DNA of 26,273 bases from Propionibacteriaceae bacterium UBA5174 (GTDB taxonomy: Bacteria; Actinomycetota; Actinomycetes; Propionibacteriales; Propionibacteriaceae): NCBI GenBank assembly GCA_002413345.1, contig DHWU01000003.1, positions 24,023 through 50,295 of the forward strand, given 5' to 3'. Made by a program: the position numbers and the translations under genes. The notes under the pieces are model-generated. The model had not been told where the DNA came from. It made no database searches and worked only from the letters and a program-made list of their open reading frames with translations. Positions 1-7,818 of the stretch are shown piece after piece. Every line of letters starts with the position of its first letter. The stretch's first letter is position 1.

Positions 1-138
1 TGCGGCGAGCACGGCGGCGACCCATCTTCGATCGAGTTCTGTCAGAACGTCGGGTTGGACTATGTGTCTTGCTCGCCGTTCCGGGTGCCGATCGCCCGCC
101 TGGCTGCAGCCCAGTCGGCGCTGAAGCAGCAGTCCTGA
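1..138 (+). CDS. ppdK: Pyruvate phosphate dikinase, C-terminal end (partial)
   Basis: The gene enters from the left edge in frame 1, and only the last 45 codons plus TGA are present. The peptide opens with CGEHGGDP and continues with VGLDYVSCSPFRVPIARL, the signature end of the PEP/pyruvate-binding barrel of pyruvate phosphate dikinase. In that family the Cys of CGEHGGDP is the catalytic acid, so the window starts on the active-site codon. The enzyme interconverts pyruvate, ATP and phosphate with PEP, AMP and pyrophosphate in the cytoplasm. The related PEP synthase and PTS enzyme I have different endings; the YVSCSPFRVPIAR block favours PPDK. The gene ends at a strong hairpin, so it is probably the last gene of its transcript. 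Confidence 0.93.
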   Translation, partial: CGEHGGDPSSIEFCQNVGLDYVSCSPFRVPIARLAAAQSALKQQS

Positions 139-141
139 CCA

Positions 142-187
142 AACCACAGCGGGCTCGGCTCCACTGGGGGCCGAGCCCGTTGTGGTT
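142..187 (+). terminator. Hairpin terminator after ppdK
   Basis: An 18-bp stem pairs 142-159 with 170-187, with one G-U wobble and a 10-nt loop, four bases after the ppdK stop. The stem is GC-rich and ends in a GGTT run but has no long U tract, as is common for actinobacterial terminators. It separates ppdK from the lipoprotein gene. Confidence 0.8.
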
Positions 188-268
188 CTCGGCACTGCCG
201 CAGCGAGGTTTGGCTATTGGGCGGTGTCGCTGCGTCCATGGCGCCGCGAAGGGGTTGAGACTGGACCG

Positions 269-1138
269 GTGGACAGACGTGGATTCTTGCTCGGGGCCGC
301 TGGCCTGCTCCTAGCTGGTTGCGCCAAGACGCAGCCAGGAGACGGGTCGCAGCCGACGCCCAGCCCTTCGCTGAGCGGACCGATTTTCGCCACCGAGTCA
401 GGTGCAGTCGGCACAATGCTTGGCGCGTTACTCACCGGTGTTGCTTCCGCTGGCGCGAGCGTTCAAGCTTTGGGCACGGACTGGCAGACCCAGGTGGGGA
501 AAGGAACTTGGTCGGCGGCAGTGGTCTATGCAACGACCGCTTGGGACGACTTGAGTGACTCCGATGATCCGCCCGGCGACGATGTGCAGGGTCAACTGGC
601 CGGTTTGATCCAACCCGATATCACCGAGCTCAACCCAGGGGAGACTGACGGTGCCTTGATCTGGATGGTACCTACCGCGGCTGGCGTCACTTCGTTGGAG
701 GAACTGGCGGTTTGGTCTGCGGGCAAGGTTGCGGCGGTGCCGTCCTGGACTCTGGAACGGGCAGATGGCCTGCCCGGGCTGAATGCCATTTACCAGACCA
801 GCTTCACCTCGGTGACCGAAGACGATCCGATCGCGCGGGCGCAAGCGTTAGCCTCGGGCCAGGTGGCCATTGGGGCCTTCCGGCGCACTGAGTATTACGG
901 AACTACCGCACTGTTGGAACTGGCCGACCCGGAGAAGCTGAGTACTCCGGATCTGGTGACTCTGCTGGTGAACTCCACTTTCCTCGACGACCAGGCCGAT
1001 CTCACTGAGAAGGCGCTTATGGTGGTTCAGTCGCTAACCACCGCCGAACTAGTGGCGATGCAGCAGCAGGTGGCCACTGGCGCCCAGATCGGCGACGTGG
1101 CGCAGGCCTGGCTAAAGGCTAGAAGCCTGATCAAGTAG
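269..1138 (+). CDS. OpuAC-type glycine betaine/choline-binding lipoprotein, orphan
   Basis: Starting at the GTG at 269 gives 289 residues. The N-terminus is DRRGFLLGAAGLLLAGC: a twin-arginine-like RRGF followed by a hydrophobic stretch and an LAGC lipobox with the acylated Cys at residue 18. This fits a lipid-anchored extracytoplasmic protein, possibly Tat-exported. A Pro/Ser linker follows. The C-terminal segment TTAELVAMQQQVATGA followed by DVAQAWLK matches the ending of substrate-binding proteins of osmoprotectant ABC importers (OpuAC/OsmF type). The rest of the sequence is divergent, with few aromatic residues in the expected positions of a betaine-binding cage, so the ligand is uncertain. 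No permease or ATPase lies nearby. The open frame extends upstream to 182, but that would put the signal peptide inside the protein and overlap the ppdK hairpin. An AAGGGG lies about 15 nt upstream, so the start is likely but not strongly supported. Confidence 0.7.
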   Translation: MDRRGFLLGAAGLLLAGCAKTQPGDGSQPTPSPSLSGPIFATESGAVGTMLGALLTGVASAGASVQALGTDWQTQVGKGTWSAAVVYATTAWDDLSDSDDPPGDDVQGQLAGLIQPDITELNPGETDGALIWMVPTAAGVTSLEELAVWSAGKVAAVPSWTLERADGLPGLNAIYQTSFTSVTEDDPIARAQALASGQVAIGAFRRTEYYGTTALLELADPEKLSTPDLVTLLVNSTFLDDQADLTEKALMVVQSLTTAELVAMQQQVATGAQIGDVAQAWLKARSLIK

Positions 1139-1180
1139 CAGATCGGGTTTGGTCGGCCCACTCGGCAACTTGGCTGCGGC

Positions 1181-2398
1181 TTAGGGCTTGTGGTGCATGA
1201 GTAGGCGCAGTGCCAGGAAGCGCATCAAGGTGGCCGCAGCATTGGCAAAGATCAACACCACCACCTCGGCAGACGGGCCAGCACCCGGGAAATAGCTGGC
1301 AAGTAACCACAGTGAGCCTGAAGTCAGACCCAGAGCCAGTCCGAAAGCCACTAGGCCGCCGATCTGGTGTTTCAGCACACCGGTGCTGCCGGAGATGCCG
1401 AAAGTGAACCGTCGGTTTGCCGCGGTATTCAGCACTGCCGTGATCAGCAGTGCCGCCAGATTGGCAGTCTGAGCACCGAATCCGCGAAGCATCAGGTAGA
1501 TCACGAAGTAGGCCAAGGTGCTGGCCGCCCCAACCACGGCGAAGCGGAGCATCTGGTTCAGCATGCCCATCGGGACGCCCGGAACGGTGGCGGGAACTGT
1601 GTCGCGAGAAAGCTCGGCGCGAACCCGATCCAGCGGAATGCGGTGGGTGGCAAAACCACGCAACAGCCGCCAGACCCCCATCAGGTCTTCAGTGGCGGTG
1701 GCCACGATGTCTACCGTCGAGTTTGGGTCGTCGGTCCAATCCACGGGCACCTCATGAATGCGTAGCCCAGAGCGTTCAGCCAGCACCAGCATTTCGGTAT
1801 CGAAGAACCAGTTGTTGTCCTCCACCAGCGGCAGCAGCTGATCGGCCACTTCGCGCCGCATCGCCTTGAACCCGCATTGTGCGTCCGAGAACGAGGCTCC
1901 CAGGCTCGCTTTCAGAATCAGGTTGTACGACCTTGAGATGAACTCCCGTTTTGGCCCGCGAACCACCCGTGAGCCGCGAGTGAGTCGGGAGCCGATAGCG
2001 ACATCGGAATGCCCACTCACTAACGGAGCCACCAGTGGGAGCAGCGCCTTCAAGTCGGTGGAAAGATCGACGTCCATGTAGGCCACCACATCAGCCTGGG
2101 ATGCCAACCAGATTTGGCGCAGAGCGCGACCGCGTCCCTTTGCGTCAAGATGCACCGCAAAGACGCGCTGATGCCTGGCTGCGAGCCGGCGGGCGATTTC
2201 CAGGGTCGAATCGGTGGACGCGTTGTCAGCGATTACCACCCGATATTCGTACGGGAAGGTGTTGGCTAGGAACGCTTCTAGCCGCAATACCGATGCAGCC
2301 AGATCTCGTTCCTCGTTGTGTACCGGAATGATTACATCGACAGTCGCCAGCCGCATGTTCTGCGGCGCTTTAGCCGGTGAACGAAGTAGTGCGCTCAT
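1181..2398 (-). CDS. GT2 polyprenyl-phosphate glycosyltransferase fused to GtrA domain
   Basis: The protein has 405 residues and two domains. Residues about 18-250 form a GT-A glycosyltransferase like dolichyl-phosphate mannose/glucose synthases: VDVIIPVHNEE, the nucleotide-sugar DVD at 109-111, and the SDAQCGFKAM acceptor-loop motif near 171-180. Residues about 282-403 are a GtrA-like domain with four hydrophobic helices, beginning with LRFAVVGAASTLAYF. Enzymes of this kind load a sugar from a nucleotide donor onto a polyprenyl phosphate at the inner membrane face; GtrA proteins are thought to flip the lipid-linked sugar. The ATG at 2398 follows an AAGGA site and lies 11 nt after the stop of the GT-C gene, so the two are co-transcribed. 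The product would feed that enzyme. The sugar (mannose, glucose or other) cannot be read from the sequence. Confidence 0.88.
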   Translation of the reverse strand: MSALLRSPAKAPQNMRLATVDVIIPVHNEERDLAASVLRLEAFLANTFPYEYRVVIADNASTDSTLEIARRLAARHQRVFAVHLDAKGRGRALRQIWLASQADVVAYMDVDLSTDLKALLPLVAPLVSGHSDVAIGSRLTRGSRVVRGPKREFISRSYNLILKASLGASFSDAQCGFKAMRREVADQLLPLVEDNNWFFDTEMLVLAERSGLRIHEVPVDWTDDPNSTVDIVATATEDLMGVWRLLRGFATHRIPLDRVRAELSRDTVPATVPGVPMGMLNQMLRFAVVGAASTLAYFVIYLMLRGFGAQTANLAALLITAVLNTAANRRFTFGISGSTGVLKHQIGGLVAFGLALGLTSGSLWLLASYFPGAGPSAEVVVLIFANAAATLMRFLALRLLMHHKP

Positions 2399-2409
2399 GG
2401 TCCTTCAGC

Positions 2410-4545
2410 TCAGTTCTGGGTTAGGTCGTAGACGGTGACGGAGTCGATGGTGGTGGCGGTGAAGTTCTCAGCCACCCAGGTCGCGATGTCGCTGGCGGTA
2501 TTGGAGCCGCTCGAGGATTGGCCGACCGATCCTGCGATGTAGTAGTGGATCTTTCCGGCGGCCACATAGGCCTTGAACTGGTCCAAAGTGGGGGACGGAT
2601 CGGAACCGTTGAAACCGCCGATCGCCATCACGGAATAGCCGGAGGCCAACTGGTAACTGGCTGCATTCTGCGAGCCAACCGTTGCCGCCACCCAGGTGTA
2701 ATCGGTGCCAGATGTTTGCAACGTGGTGACCACTTCGGCCGCAGCCGATGAGCCATTGAGCAAGCCGCCCATGCCGGTATTGCCACCACCGTCATCGCCT
2801 TGGCCGGTGCCTCCAGGACCGCCTTGGGCTTGGGTGCCGCCGGCTTGCGACGGTGGTTGGCCCTGGGTTTGGGTTCCGGTCTGAGACGGCGGCTGCCCAC
2901 CCTGACCGCCGTCTTGGCCGCCGGGCCCGCCGCCTTGGCCGCCGCCCATGGAGTTGCCTGTGTTGGTGACCGGGCCAGCAGTGACGATGGAGCCGGTGTG
3001 GGCGGTGGCGGCGGTGTCGATCGAATATGCCAAGGGGCCGATTAGGCCAGCGCCGAGTGCAGCGATCAGCACGCTGCTGGCCAACAGTATGGGGAGCTGA
3101 TCCAGCCAGATCATGGCCAGCCCGGCAAGAGCCCCCAGCGCCATCGCCGCCCAGCCGAGGTAGGCGTACCAGCTGCCAGCCTGCAGCAACAGCACCAAGG
3201 CCCAGACTCCGCTGCCGAGACTGGTGACGCCCAAGGTGATCCGTGCGGCCGGGTGGCCACGGTAGGCCCACAGCGCCGCGCCGCCGATCGCCACTGCGCC
3301 ACCGATGGCCGGAGCCAAGGCCACTGTGTAGTAGTCGTGATAGATGCCAGCCATGAAGCTGAACACCAACCCTGTGACCACCAGCCAGCCAAGCCAGATG
3401 ATTGCGCCGCCGATCAAGGCCTGAGCTGGAGTCTGGGTACGAGGCGAGGTTTCTTGATGCTTCTTCCAAGTGCGAATCGCCACCAAAATGGCGCCGACAC
3501 CCAAAATCAGGGCGGCCGGGATTAGCCAGGAGACCATGCCCCCAGAGACTCCCTCAAACATTCGCCCGATGCTGGTGGTACCCCAGTTGCCGGTACTAGT
3601 GCCCCCACCCACCGAGCCGGTTTCGTTGCCAGTGATTCGGCCCAAACCGTTGTAGCTGAGGATCAGTTCAAGCAGGGAATTGTTCTGCGAACCGCCGATA
3701 TAGGGACGCATTGATGCTGGCGTCAGTTCGACCACCGCGATGTACCAGCCGAAGGAGGCGATCAAGGTGACCAGCGCCACCAGCAGATCGACGAGCTTCT
3801 TCTTCCAAGCTGCCGGTGCAGCGAACCAGTAGGCCACCACGAACGCTGGCAGTACCAGAAAGGCCTGCATCATCTTGGTCAGGAAGCCGAAACCCAGCGC
3901 GACGCCAGCCAGGGCCAGCCAGCCGCGTCCGGCGTGCTCGCAGGCGCGCACTGTGAAATAGGAGGCCAAGACCATGGTGAAGATCAGCAGCGCGTCGGGG
4001 TTGTTGAAGCGGAACATCAAGGTGGCCACTGGCGTGAGTGCGAACACCGCTGCACCGGCCATCGCTGCCCAGTGGGCATTGCGAGCGGTTAACGGGTTAG
4101 TGCCTTGGCCTCGCCAGTTCAACAGACTGCGCCGGACAGTCACATAGAGCACACCCACGCTGGCAACGCCCAGCAGAGCTTCGGGCACCAAGATGCTCCA
4201 TGAACTCAGTCCGAACAGGCGCACCGAAAGCGCCATCAACCAGATGGCGGCTGGCGGCTTGTCGACGGTGATGGAGTTACCGCCGTCCAGGGAGCCGAAG
4301 AACCACGCGGTCCAATTCTGTGAGCCAGCTTGCGCGGCCGCAGAGTAGAAAGAATTCGCATAACCAGAGGCCGAAAGACCCCAGAGATAGAGGAATCCGA
4401 CCGCGACCAACAGTGCGAGCACGCTGCCGCGCGCCAGCCAGTCGGGGTTGTCGTCGGTGAAGCTGAGGTATTTGCGGCCAGCAGCGTTGCCGGTGCCGTT
4501 GGCTGCATCCGCGGTCACCGGCGCGTTGATTTCGGTAAGGGTCAT
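2410..4545 (-). CDS. GT-C family membrane glycosyltransferase, YkcB/ArnT-like
   Basis: The protein has 711 residues. About 12 hydrophobic segments span residues 38-525. Near residue 95 lies DKPPA, and further on FRFNNPDALLIF; both are hallmarks of GT39/GT83 (PMT/ArnT) transferases that use polyprenyl-phospho-sugars on the outer face of the membrane. Residues about 528-593 form a Gly/Gln/Pro-rich linker of GGQ, PPSQ and TQTQ units. A compact extracytoplasmic domain of about 115 residues ends the protein, as in YkcA/YkcB-like putative mannosyltransferases. The acceptor may be a wall polymer or a protein. The start at ATG 4545 has no visible Shine-Dalgarno. A TTATCT at 4552-4557, six bases before the ATG, could be a -10 element for a leaderless transcript (weak). 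The next gene downstream is the matching lipid-sugar synthase. Confidence 0.87.
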   Translation of the reverse strand: MTLTEINAPVTADAANGTGNAAGRKYLSFTDDNPDWLARGSVLALLVAVGFLYLWGLSASGYANSFYSAAAQAGSQNWTAWFFGSLDGGNSITVDKPPAAIWLMALSVRLFGLSSWSILVPEALLGVASVGVLYVTVRRSLLNWRGQGTNPLTARNAHWAAMAGAAVFALTPVATLMFRFNNPDALLIFTMVLASYFTVRACEHAGRGWLALAGVALGFGFLTKMMQAFLVLPAFVVAYWFAAPAAWKKKLVDLLVALVTLIASFGWYIAVVELTPASMRPYIGGSQNNSLLELILSYNGLGRITGNETGSVGGGTSTGNWGTTSIGRMFEGVSGGMVSWLIPAALILGVGAILVAIRTWKKHQETSPRTQTPAQALIGGAIIWLGWLVVTGLVFSFMAGIYHDYYTVALAPAIGGAVAIGGAALWAYRGHPAARITLGVTSLGSGVWALVLLLQAGSWYAYLGWAAMALGALAGLAMIWLDQLPILLASSVLIAALGAGLIGPLAYSIDTAATAHTGSIVTAGPVTNTGNSMGGGQGGGPGGQDGGQGGQPPSQTGTQTQGQPPSQAGGTQAQGGPGGTGQGDDGGGNTGMGGLLNGSSAAAEVVTTLQTSGTDYTWVAATVGSQNAASYQLASGYSVMAIGGFNGSDPSPTLDQFKAYVAAGKIHYYIAGSVGQSSSGSNTASDIATWVAENFTATTIDSVTVYDLTQN
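2765..2960 (-). repeat. Low-complexity Gly/Gln/Pro linker coding region
   Basis: This stretch of the GT-C gene encodes repeated GGQ, GGP, PPSQ and TQTQ units. It links the membrane core to the C-terminal outside domain. It is an in-frame compositional repeat, not a mobile or intergenic element. Confidence 0.75.
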
Positions 4546-4691
4546 GTATCCAGATAAAGCCGTCGCCCTGAGCTGACCAGGTGTGGAAGCTGTGAGCCTG
4601 TTGTGAGGTTTTCCGGTGGTGGGGATGGGTGGATGTCGTCAATGGGCAGGCGAAGCCATTGGGAGCAATGAGGCACAATGGGGTTCAGCAA

Positions 4692-4814
4692 CGTTTCCGG
4701 GGTCGGTGTAATTCCGAACCGGCGGTAATAGTCCGCGACCCGCAAGGCTTCGGCTGAGCGGTTGATCTGGTGGAACTCCAGGGCCGACGGTGAAAGTCCG
4801 GATGGGAGGAGACG
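4692..4814 (+). promoter_or_regulatory. FMN riboswitch (RFN element)
   Basis: The conserved RFN blocks occur in order: GGGGTCGGTG then ACCGGCGGTAAT, CCGCGACCCGC, the GATCTGGTGGAACTCCAG arm, then GGCCGACGGTGAAAGTCCGG and ATGGGAGGAGACG. The closing P1 stem pairs 4692-4698 with 4808-4814 (seven pairs, one G-U). The element sits directly upstream of ribD on the same strand. FMN binding is expected to shut down expression of the riboflavin operon. A hairpin 4 nt downstream may be part of the expression platform. Confidence 0.95.
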
Positions 4815-4817
4815 AAG

Positions 4818-4842
4818 CGGCTTGGCCACCCTGGCTAAGCCG
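4818..4842 (+). terminator. Hairpin downstream of FMN riboswitch, possible expression platform
   Basis: An 11-bp stem pairs 4818-4828 with 4832-4842 around a CCC loop, with one G-U pair. It starts 4 nt after the P1 stem of the aptamer. A T-rich tract (GTATTTGCGTCCGCTTTT) begins about 10 nt later rather than immediately, so intrinsic termination is possible but not canonical. A Rho-linked or translational mechanism is an alternative. Confidence 0.5.
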
Positions 4843-4896
4843 TCGCGTGCGTGTATTTGCGTCCGCTTTTCCCTGCCCCGGAGCCGTTTAGGCACC

Positions 4897-4904
4897 GGGA
4901 GGTG
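4897..4904 (+). promoter_or_regulatory. Strong Shine-Dalgarno that overlaps the candidate ribD start
   Basis: GGGAGGTG is close to a perfect anti-16S match, but the GTG inside it (4902) is itself the best in-frame start candidate. No ATG, GTG or TTG lies at normal spacing downstream in the ribD frame. An ACG codon at 4911 is correctly spaced. The true initiation codon therefore cannot be fixed by eye. Confidence 0.5.
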
Positions 4905-5972
4905 AGTAGGACGGACCGCGACGAATCAGTCACCGCAGCCGAGTTAGCCGCGCTCAACCGTGCTTTTGAACTGGCCCGCCACGGGCCCGTAGGGGAAAAC
5001 CCGCAGGTCGGTGCGGTACTGCTGGCGCCGAGCGGCGAGGTGCTCGCCGAAGGCTGGCACGCCGGAGCTGGTACCCCTCATGCTGAGGCCGCGGCCCTAA
5101 CCGTCGCGGCTGGCGCACGACGCGCGGTGCTTGGTGCCACCGCAGTGGTCACCCTCGAACCCTGCAATCACATCGGGCGAACGCCCTCCTGTGCCAAGGC
5201 CCTGATTGATGCTGGAGTGCGGCGGGTTGTTTACTCGGTGTCGGACCCGAACCCAGTGGCGGCCGGTGGAGCCGAACGGCTACGTGCCGCCGGGATCGAA
5301 GTGGTCGGTGGCGTGGCCGAGTCAACCGGCCGGGAACTGCTGGCTGATTGGCTGGCTGCCTTTACTCGGCCCTATGTGATCGTGAAGATCGCACAGACTC
5401 TGGACGCCAAAGTGGCCGCCGCTGACGGCACCAGCCGCTGGATTACCGGCGATCAGGCCCGCGTTCATGCCCATCAGGTGCGGGCGGAGGTTGACGCCAT
5501 CATTGTGGGAACTGGCACCGTACTGGCCGACGATCCGTCCCTCACTGCCCGACTGCCCGACGGATCCTTGGCCGAGCAGCAGCCAGAACGGATCGTTCTA
5601 GGCAGCCGCGAAACACCTCCGGGAGCTGCGGTACGCAGGGTTAACGAAATGCCGGGTGGTGGATTCATTCAACTTTCGACCCCTGATCTGGGGCAGGCGC
5701 TGGACGTCCTGGCTGGTCGGGGACATCGCCGGGTGCTGGTGGAAGGCGGGCCGACCTTGGCCTCAGCCTTCCTCCGAGCCGGTCTGGTCGATGAGCTTCA
5801 CCTGTATCTGGCGCCGCTACTGCTCGGCGGTGGCACCACAGCGGTGACCGACTTGGGCATCGCCACTCTCGCTCAAGCCCAGCATTGGCAGATCGCTGCC
5901 ACTCAGCGTCTGGGCGAAGACCTATTAGTGATCGCCAAACCAAACAAGGAGATGCCATGTTCACCGGAATAG
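4902..5972 (+). CDS. ribD: Bifunctional riboflavin deaminase/reductase RibD
   Basis: This enzyme carries out the second and third steps of riboflavin synthesis: deamination of the GTP-derived pyrimidine, then NADPH-dependent reduction of its ribose side chain. The N-terminal cytidine-deaminase-like domain has the zinc motif HAEAAA followed by PCNHIGRTPSC. The C-terminal reductase domain begins near YVIVKIAQTLDAK and contains GTGTVLADDPSLTAR and VLVEGGPTLASAF. Total length is about 356 residues, normal for the fused protein. The frame stays open to a GTG at 4851, which lacks a ribosome site; 4902 is chosen because it places the conserved LNRAFELARHG helix near the N-terminus. The gene follows the FMN riboswitch, and its 3' end overlaps ribE by 16 nt. 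Confidence 0.93.
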   Translation: MSRTDRDESVTAAELAALNRAFELARHGPVGENPQVGAVLLAPSGEVLAEGWHAGAGTPHAEAAALTVAAGARRAVLGATAVVTLEPCNHIGRTPSCAKALIDAGVRRVVYSVSDPNPVAAGGAERLRAAGIEVVGGVAESTGRELLADWLAAFTRPYVIVKIAQTLDAKVAAADGTSRWITGDQARVHAHQVRAEVDAIIVGTGTVLADDPSLTARLPDGSLAEQQPERIVLGSRETPPGAAVRRVNEMPGGGFIQLSTPDLGQALDVLAGRGHRRVLVEGGPTLASAFLRAGLVDELHLYLAPLLLGGGTTAVTDLGIATLAQAQHWQIAATQRLGEDLLVIAKPNKEMPCSPE

Positions 5973-6556
5973 TCGAAGAAGTCGGAACTGTGGTTTCGCT
6001 AGAGCTCCTCGATCCAGACGCCAGGATGGTGATCCAGGCGCCGCTTGTGGGTACGCAGGCAGCCCTGGGCTCTTCAATTGCGGTGGCCGGGGTGTGCCTA
6101 ACCGTCACCGCGGCCGACGGTGCGGGCCAGTTCAGCGTCGATCTCATGCCCGAGACGCTACGGCGAAGCTCGCTCGGCGAGCTGGGTGTGGGAGATCGGG
6201 TGAACTTGGAGCGGGCACTACTTGCCACTGGACGCCTGGACGGGCACATCATGCAAGGCCATGTGGATGGCGTGGGCCGGATTATCTCCCGTGATCCAGG
6301 GGTGCGCTGGGATGAGGTCTGGATTGAACTGCCGCAAGAATTGGCGCGCTATGTGGTCGAAAAGGGTTCGATTGCGGTGGCCGGAGTCTCGCTGACCGTG
6401 TCTGGTCTGGGCGATGGACGCTTCCAGGTTTCGCTGATTCCAACCACTTTGGCCCACACCACTTTCACCGACCTCAAACCGGGGGATCCAGTGAATCTTG
6501 AAGTGGATGTGTTGGCGAAGTACGCCGAACGCCTATTGGCGGAGGTGGCCCGATGA
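5957..6556 (+). CDS. ribE: Riboflavin synthase alpha subunit
   Basis: The protein has 199 residues and begins MFTGIVEEVGTV, the universal start of riboflavin synthase. It consists of two similar lumazine-binding barrels. MFTGIVEEVG opens the first, which contains SIAVAGVCLTV; GHIMQGHVDGVG opens the second, which contains SIAVAGVSLTV. It converts two molecules of 6,7-dimethyl-8-ribityllumazine to riboflavin and the pyrimidine precursor. The ATG at 5957 is fixed by AAGGAG at 5946-5951. The frame runs upstream to 5885, but that part lies inside ribD and is not family-like. The start overlaps the ribD end by 16 nt, and the TGA overlaps the ribBA ATG, so translation is coupled on both sides. Some databases call this gene ribC. 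Confidence 0.96.
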   Translation: MFTGIVEEVGTVVSLELLDPDARMVIQAPLVGTQAALGSSIAVAGVCLTVTAADGAGQFSVDLMPETLRRSSLGELGVGDRVNLERALLATGRLDGHIMQGHVDGVGRIISRDPGVRWDEVWIELPQELARYVVEKGSIAVAGVSLTVSGLGDGRFQVSLIPTTLAHTTFTDLKPGDPVNLEVDVLAKYAERLLAEVAR

Positions 6557-7818
6557 GGATCGCTGCGGCAATTGAAGACCTGCGCGCCGGGCGTCCGGTG
6601 TTAGTGGCAGACGATGCGTCCCGGGAGAACGAGGTTGATGTGATCCTGGCAGCGCAGACCGCGACTGCTGAACAGGTTGCTTGGCTGGTCCGGCACACCT
6701 CGGGTTATCTGTGTGCACCGCTACCAATCGAGCGCGCTGAGGCACTGGAACTGCCGCTGATGGTGGCCAAGAGCCAAGACCCTCGCGGTACGGCCTACAC
6801 CGTCTCGGTCGACGCCGCCCGCGGGGTGAGCACCGGAATCTCTGCCGCGGACCGAGCGCGCACGCTTCGAGTGCTGGCTGACCCGGCCTCCCGTCCGGAC
6901 GATCTGATCCGTCCTGGGCATGTGTTGCCATTGCGGGCAGTCGACGGAGGCGTAGCCCAGCGCGGCGGCCATACTGAGGCGGCAGTCGAGTTGTGCCGCT
7001 TGGCTGGCATGCAGCCGGTGGCTGCGATTGCGGAGTTGGTAGCTGATGACGGCTCGATGCTGCGGCTGGCTCAAGCCACGGCACTGGCCGAAGCCGAATC
7101 GTTGACCCTGGTGACTATTGCCGAATTGGTCGCTTGGCGGGACGCCCAGCCGGTCGAAGAGCCGGCAGCGGTATCGCGAGTGGTGGCCGAATCGGGCCGT
7201 CCGGCGAACCTCCCCACCGCCTTTGGAGATTTTCGGGTGCGCGCCTATCGGGATCTGCTCACTGGCGCAACCCATCTGGCGCTGACCGCAGCGTCCGGGG
7301 TAGCCGAGGTGCCGCCGGTGCGAGTGCACTCGGAATGTCTGACCGGCGATGCCCTGGGCTCGCTGCGCTGCGATTGTGGCGACCAGTTGCAGGCCGCCCA
7401 ACAAATCGCGGCCAGTGAAGGTGGTGTGGTGATCTATCTGGGTGGCCACGAGGGTCGCGGTATTGGGTTGGCGGCAAAGCTGGCCGCCTACACCTTGCAA
7501 GATGATGGCTCAGACACGGTGGCAGCAAATCTCGAACTCGGGCACCTGGTCGATGAGCGGGAGTATGGAGCTGCGGCGGCGATATTGGCCGAACTCGGCC
7601 TGAACCAGGTGCGATTGTTGACCAATAACCCAGACAAGACCGCCGCATTGCAGGCCGCTGGCATTGAGGTGACGGCCGAACGGCTGGAAGTTGCCCCAGG
7701 CCCATACAACGATGCCTATCTGCGTGCCAAGCGGGTGCGACTAGGCCATCTGCTGTCGGGCTCGGCCTCAGCCAATATCGCCGGAAGTGGCACCAGTCTC
7801 GCCGAGGTGACCCGATGA
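6553..7818 (+). CDS. ribBA: Bifunctional DHBP synthase / GTP cyclohydrolase II
   Basis: This 421-residue fusion supplies both branches of the pathway. The N-terminal half (about 1-200) makes 3,4-dihydroxy-2-butanone 4-phosphate from ribulose 5-phosphate; it has DDASRENEVD at 20-29, HTSG, VSVDAARGVSTGIS, RPGHVLPLR and GGHTEAAV. The C-terminal half opens the imidazole ring of GTP; it has SECLTGDALGSLRCDCG with zinc cysteines 262, 273 and 275, then GGHEGRGIGL and LLTNNPDK. The usual RENEGD is RENEVD here (GTT for Val) and the usual YLRGHEGRG arginine is Gly; the acid and metal-binding residues I can place are kept, so both activities are plausible. The start ATG overlaps the ribE stop as ATGA, and the stop overlaps ribH the same way. 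Confidence 0.95.
   Translation: MRIAAAIEDLRAGRPVLVADDASRENEVDVILAAQTATAEQVAWLVRHTSGYLCAPLPIERAEALELPLMVAKSQDPRGTAYTVSVDAARGVSTGISAADRARTLRVLADPASRPDDLIRPGHVLPLRAVDGGVAQRGGHTEAAVELCRLAGMQPVAAIAELVADDGSMLRLAQATALAEAESLTLVTIAELVAWRDAQPVEEPAAVSRVVAESGRPANLPTAFGDFRVRAYRDLLTGATHLALTAASGVAEVPPVRVHSECLTGDALGSLRCDCGDQLQAAQQIAASEGGVVIYLGGHEGRGIGLAAKLAAYTLQDDGSDTVAANLELGHLVDEREYGAAAAILAELGLNQVRLLTNNPDKTAALQAAGIEVTAERLEVAPGPYNDAYLRAKRVRLGHLLSGSASANIAGSGTSLAEVTR

Noticed and set aside
2792..3469. 225-codon minus-strand frame inside the GT-C gene
   Set aside because: Arg/His-rich shadow in another frame of the same strand as the strongly supported transferase.
4660..4690. Promoter with CACAAT (4674-4679) as -10 for the riboflavin transcript
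   Set aside because: No acceptable -35 hexamer at 16-18 nt upstream; the position is reasonable but the evidence is too weak to annotate.
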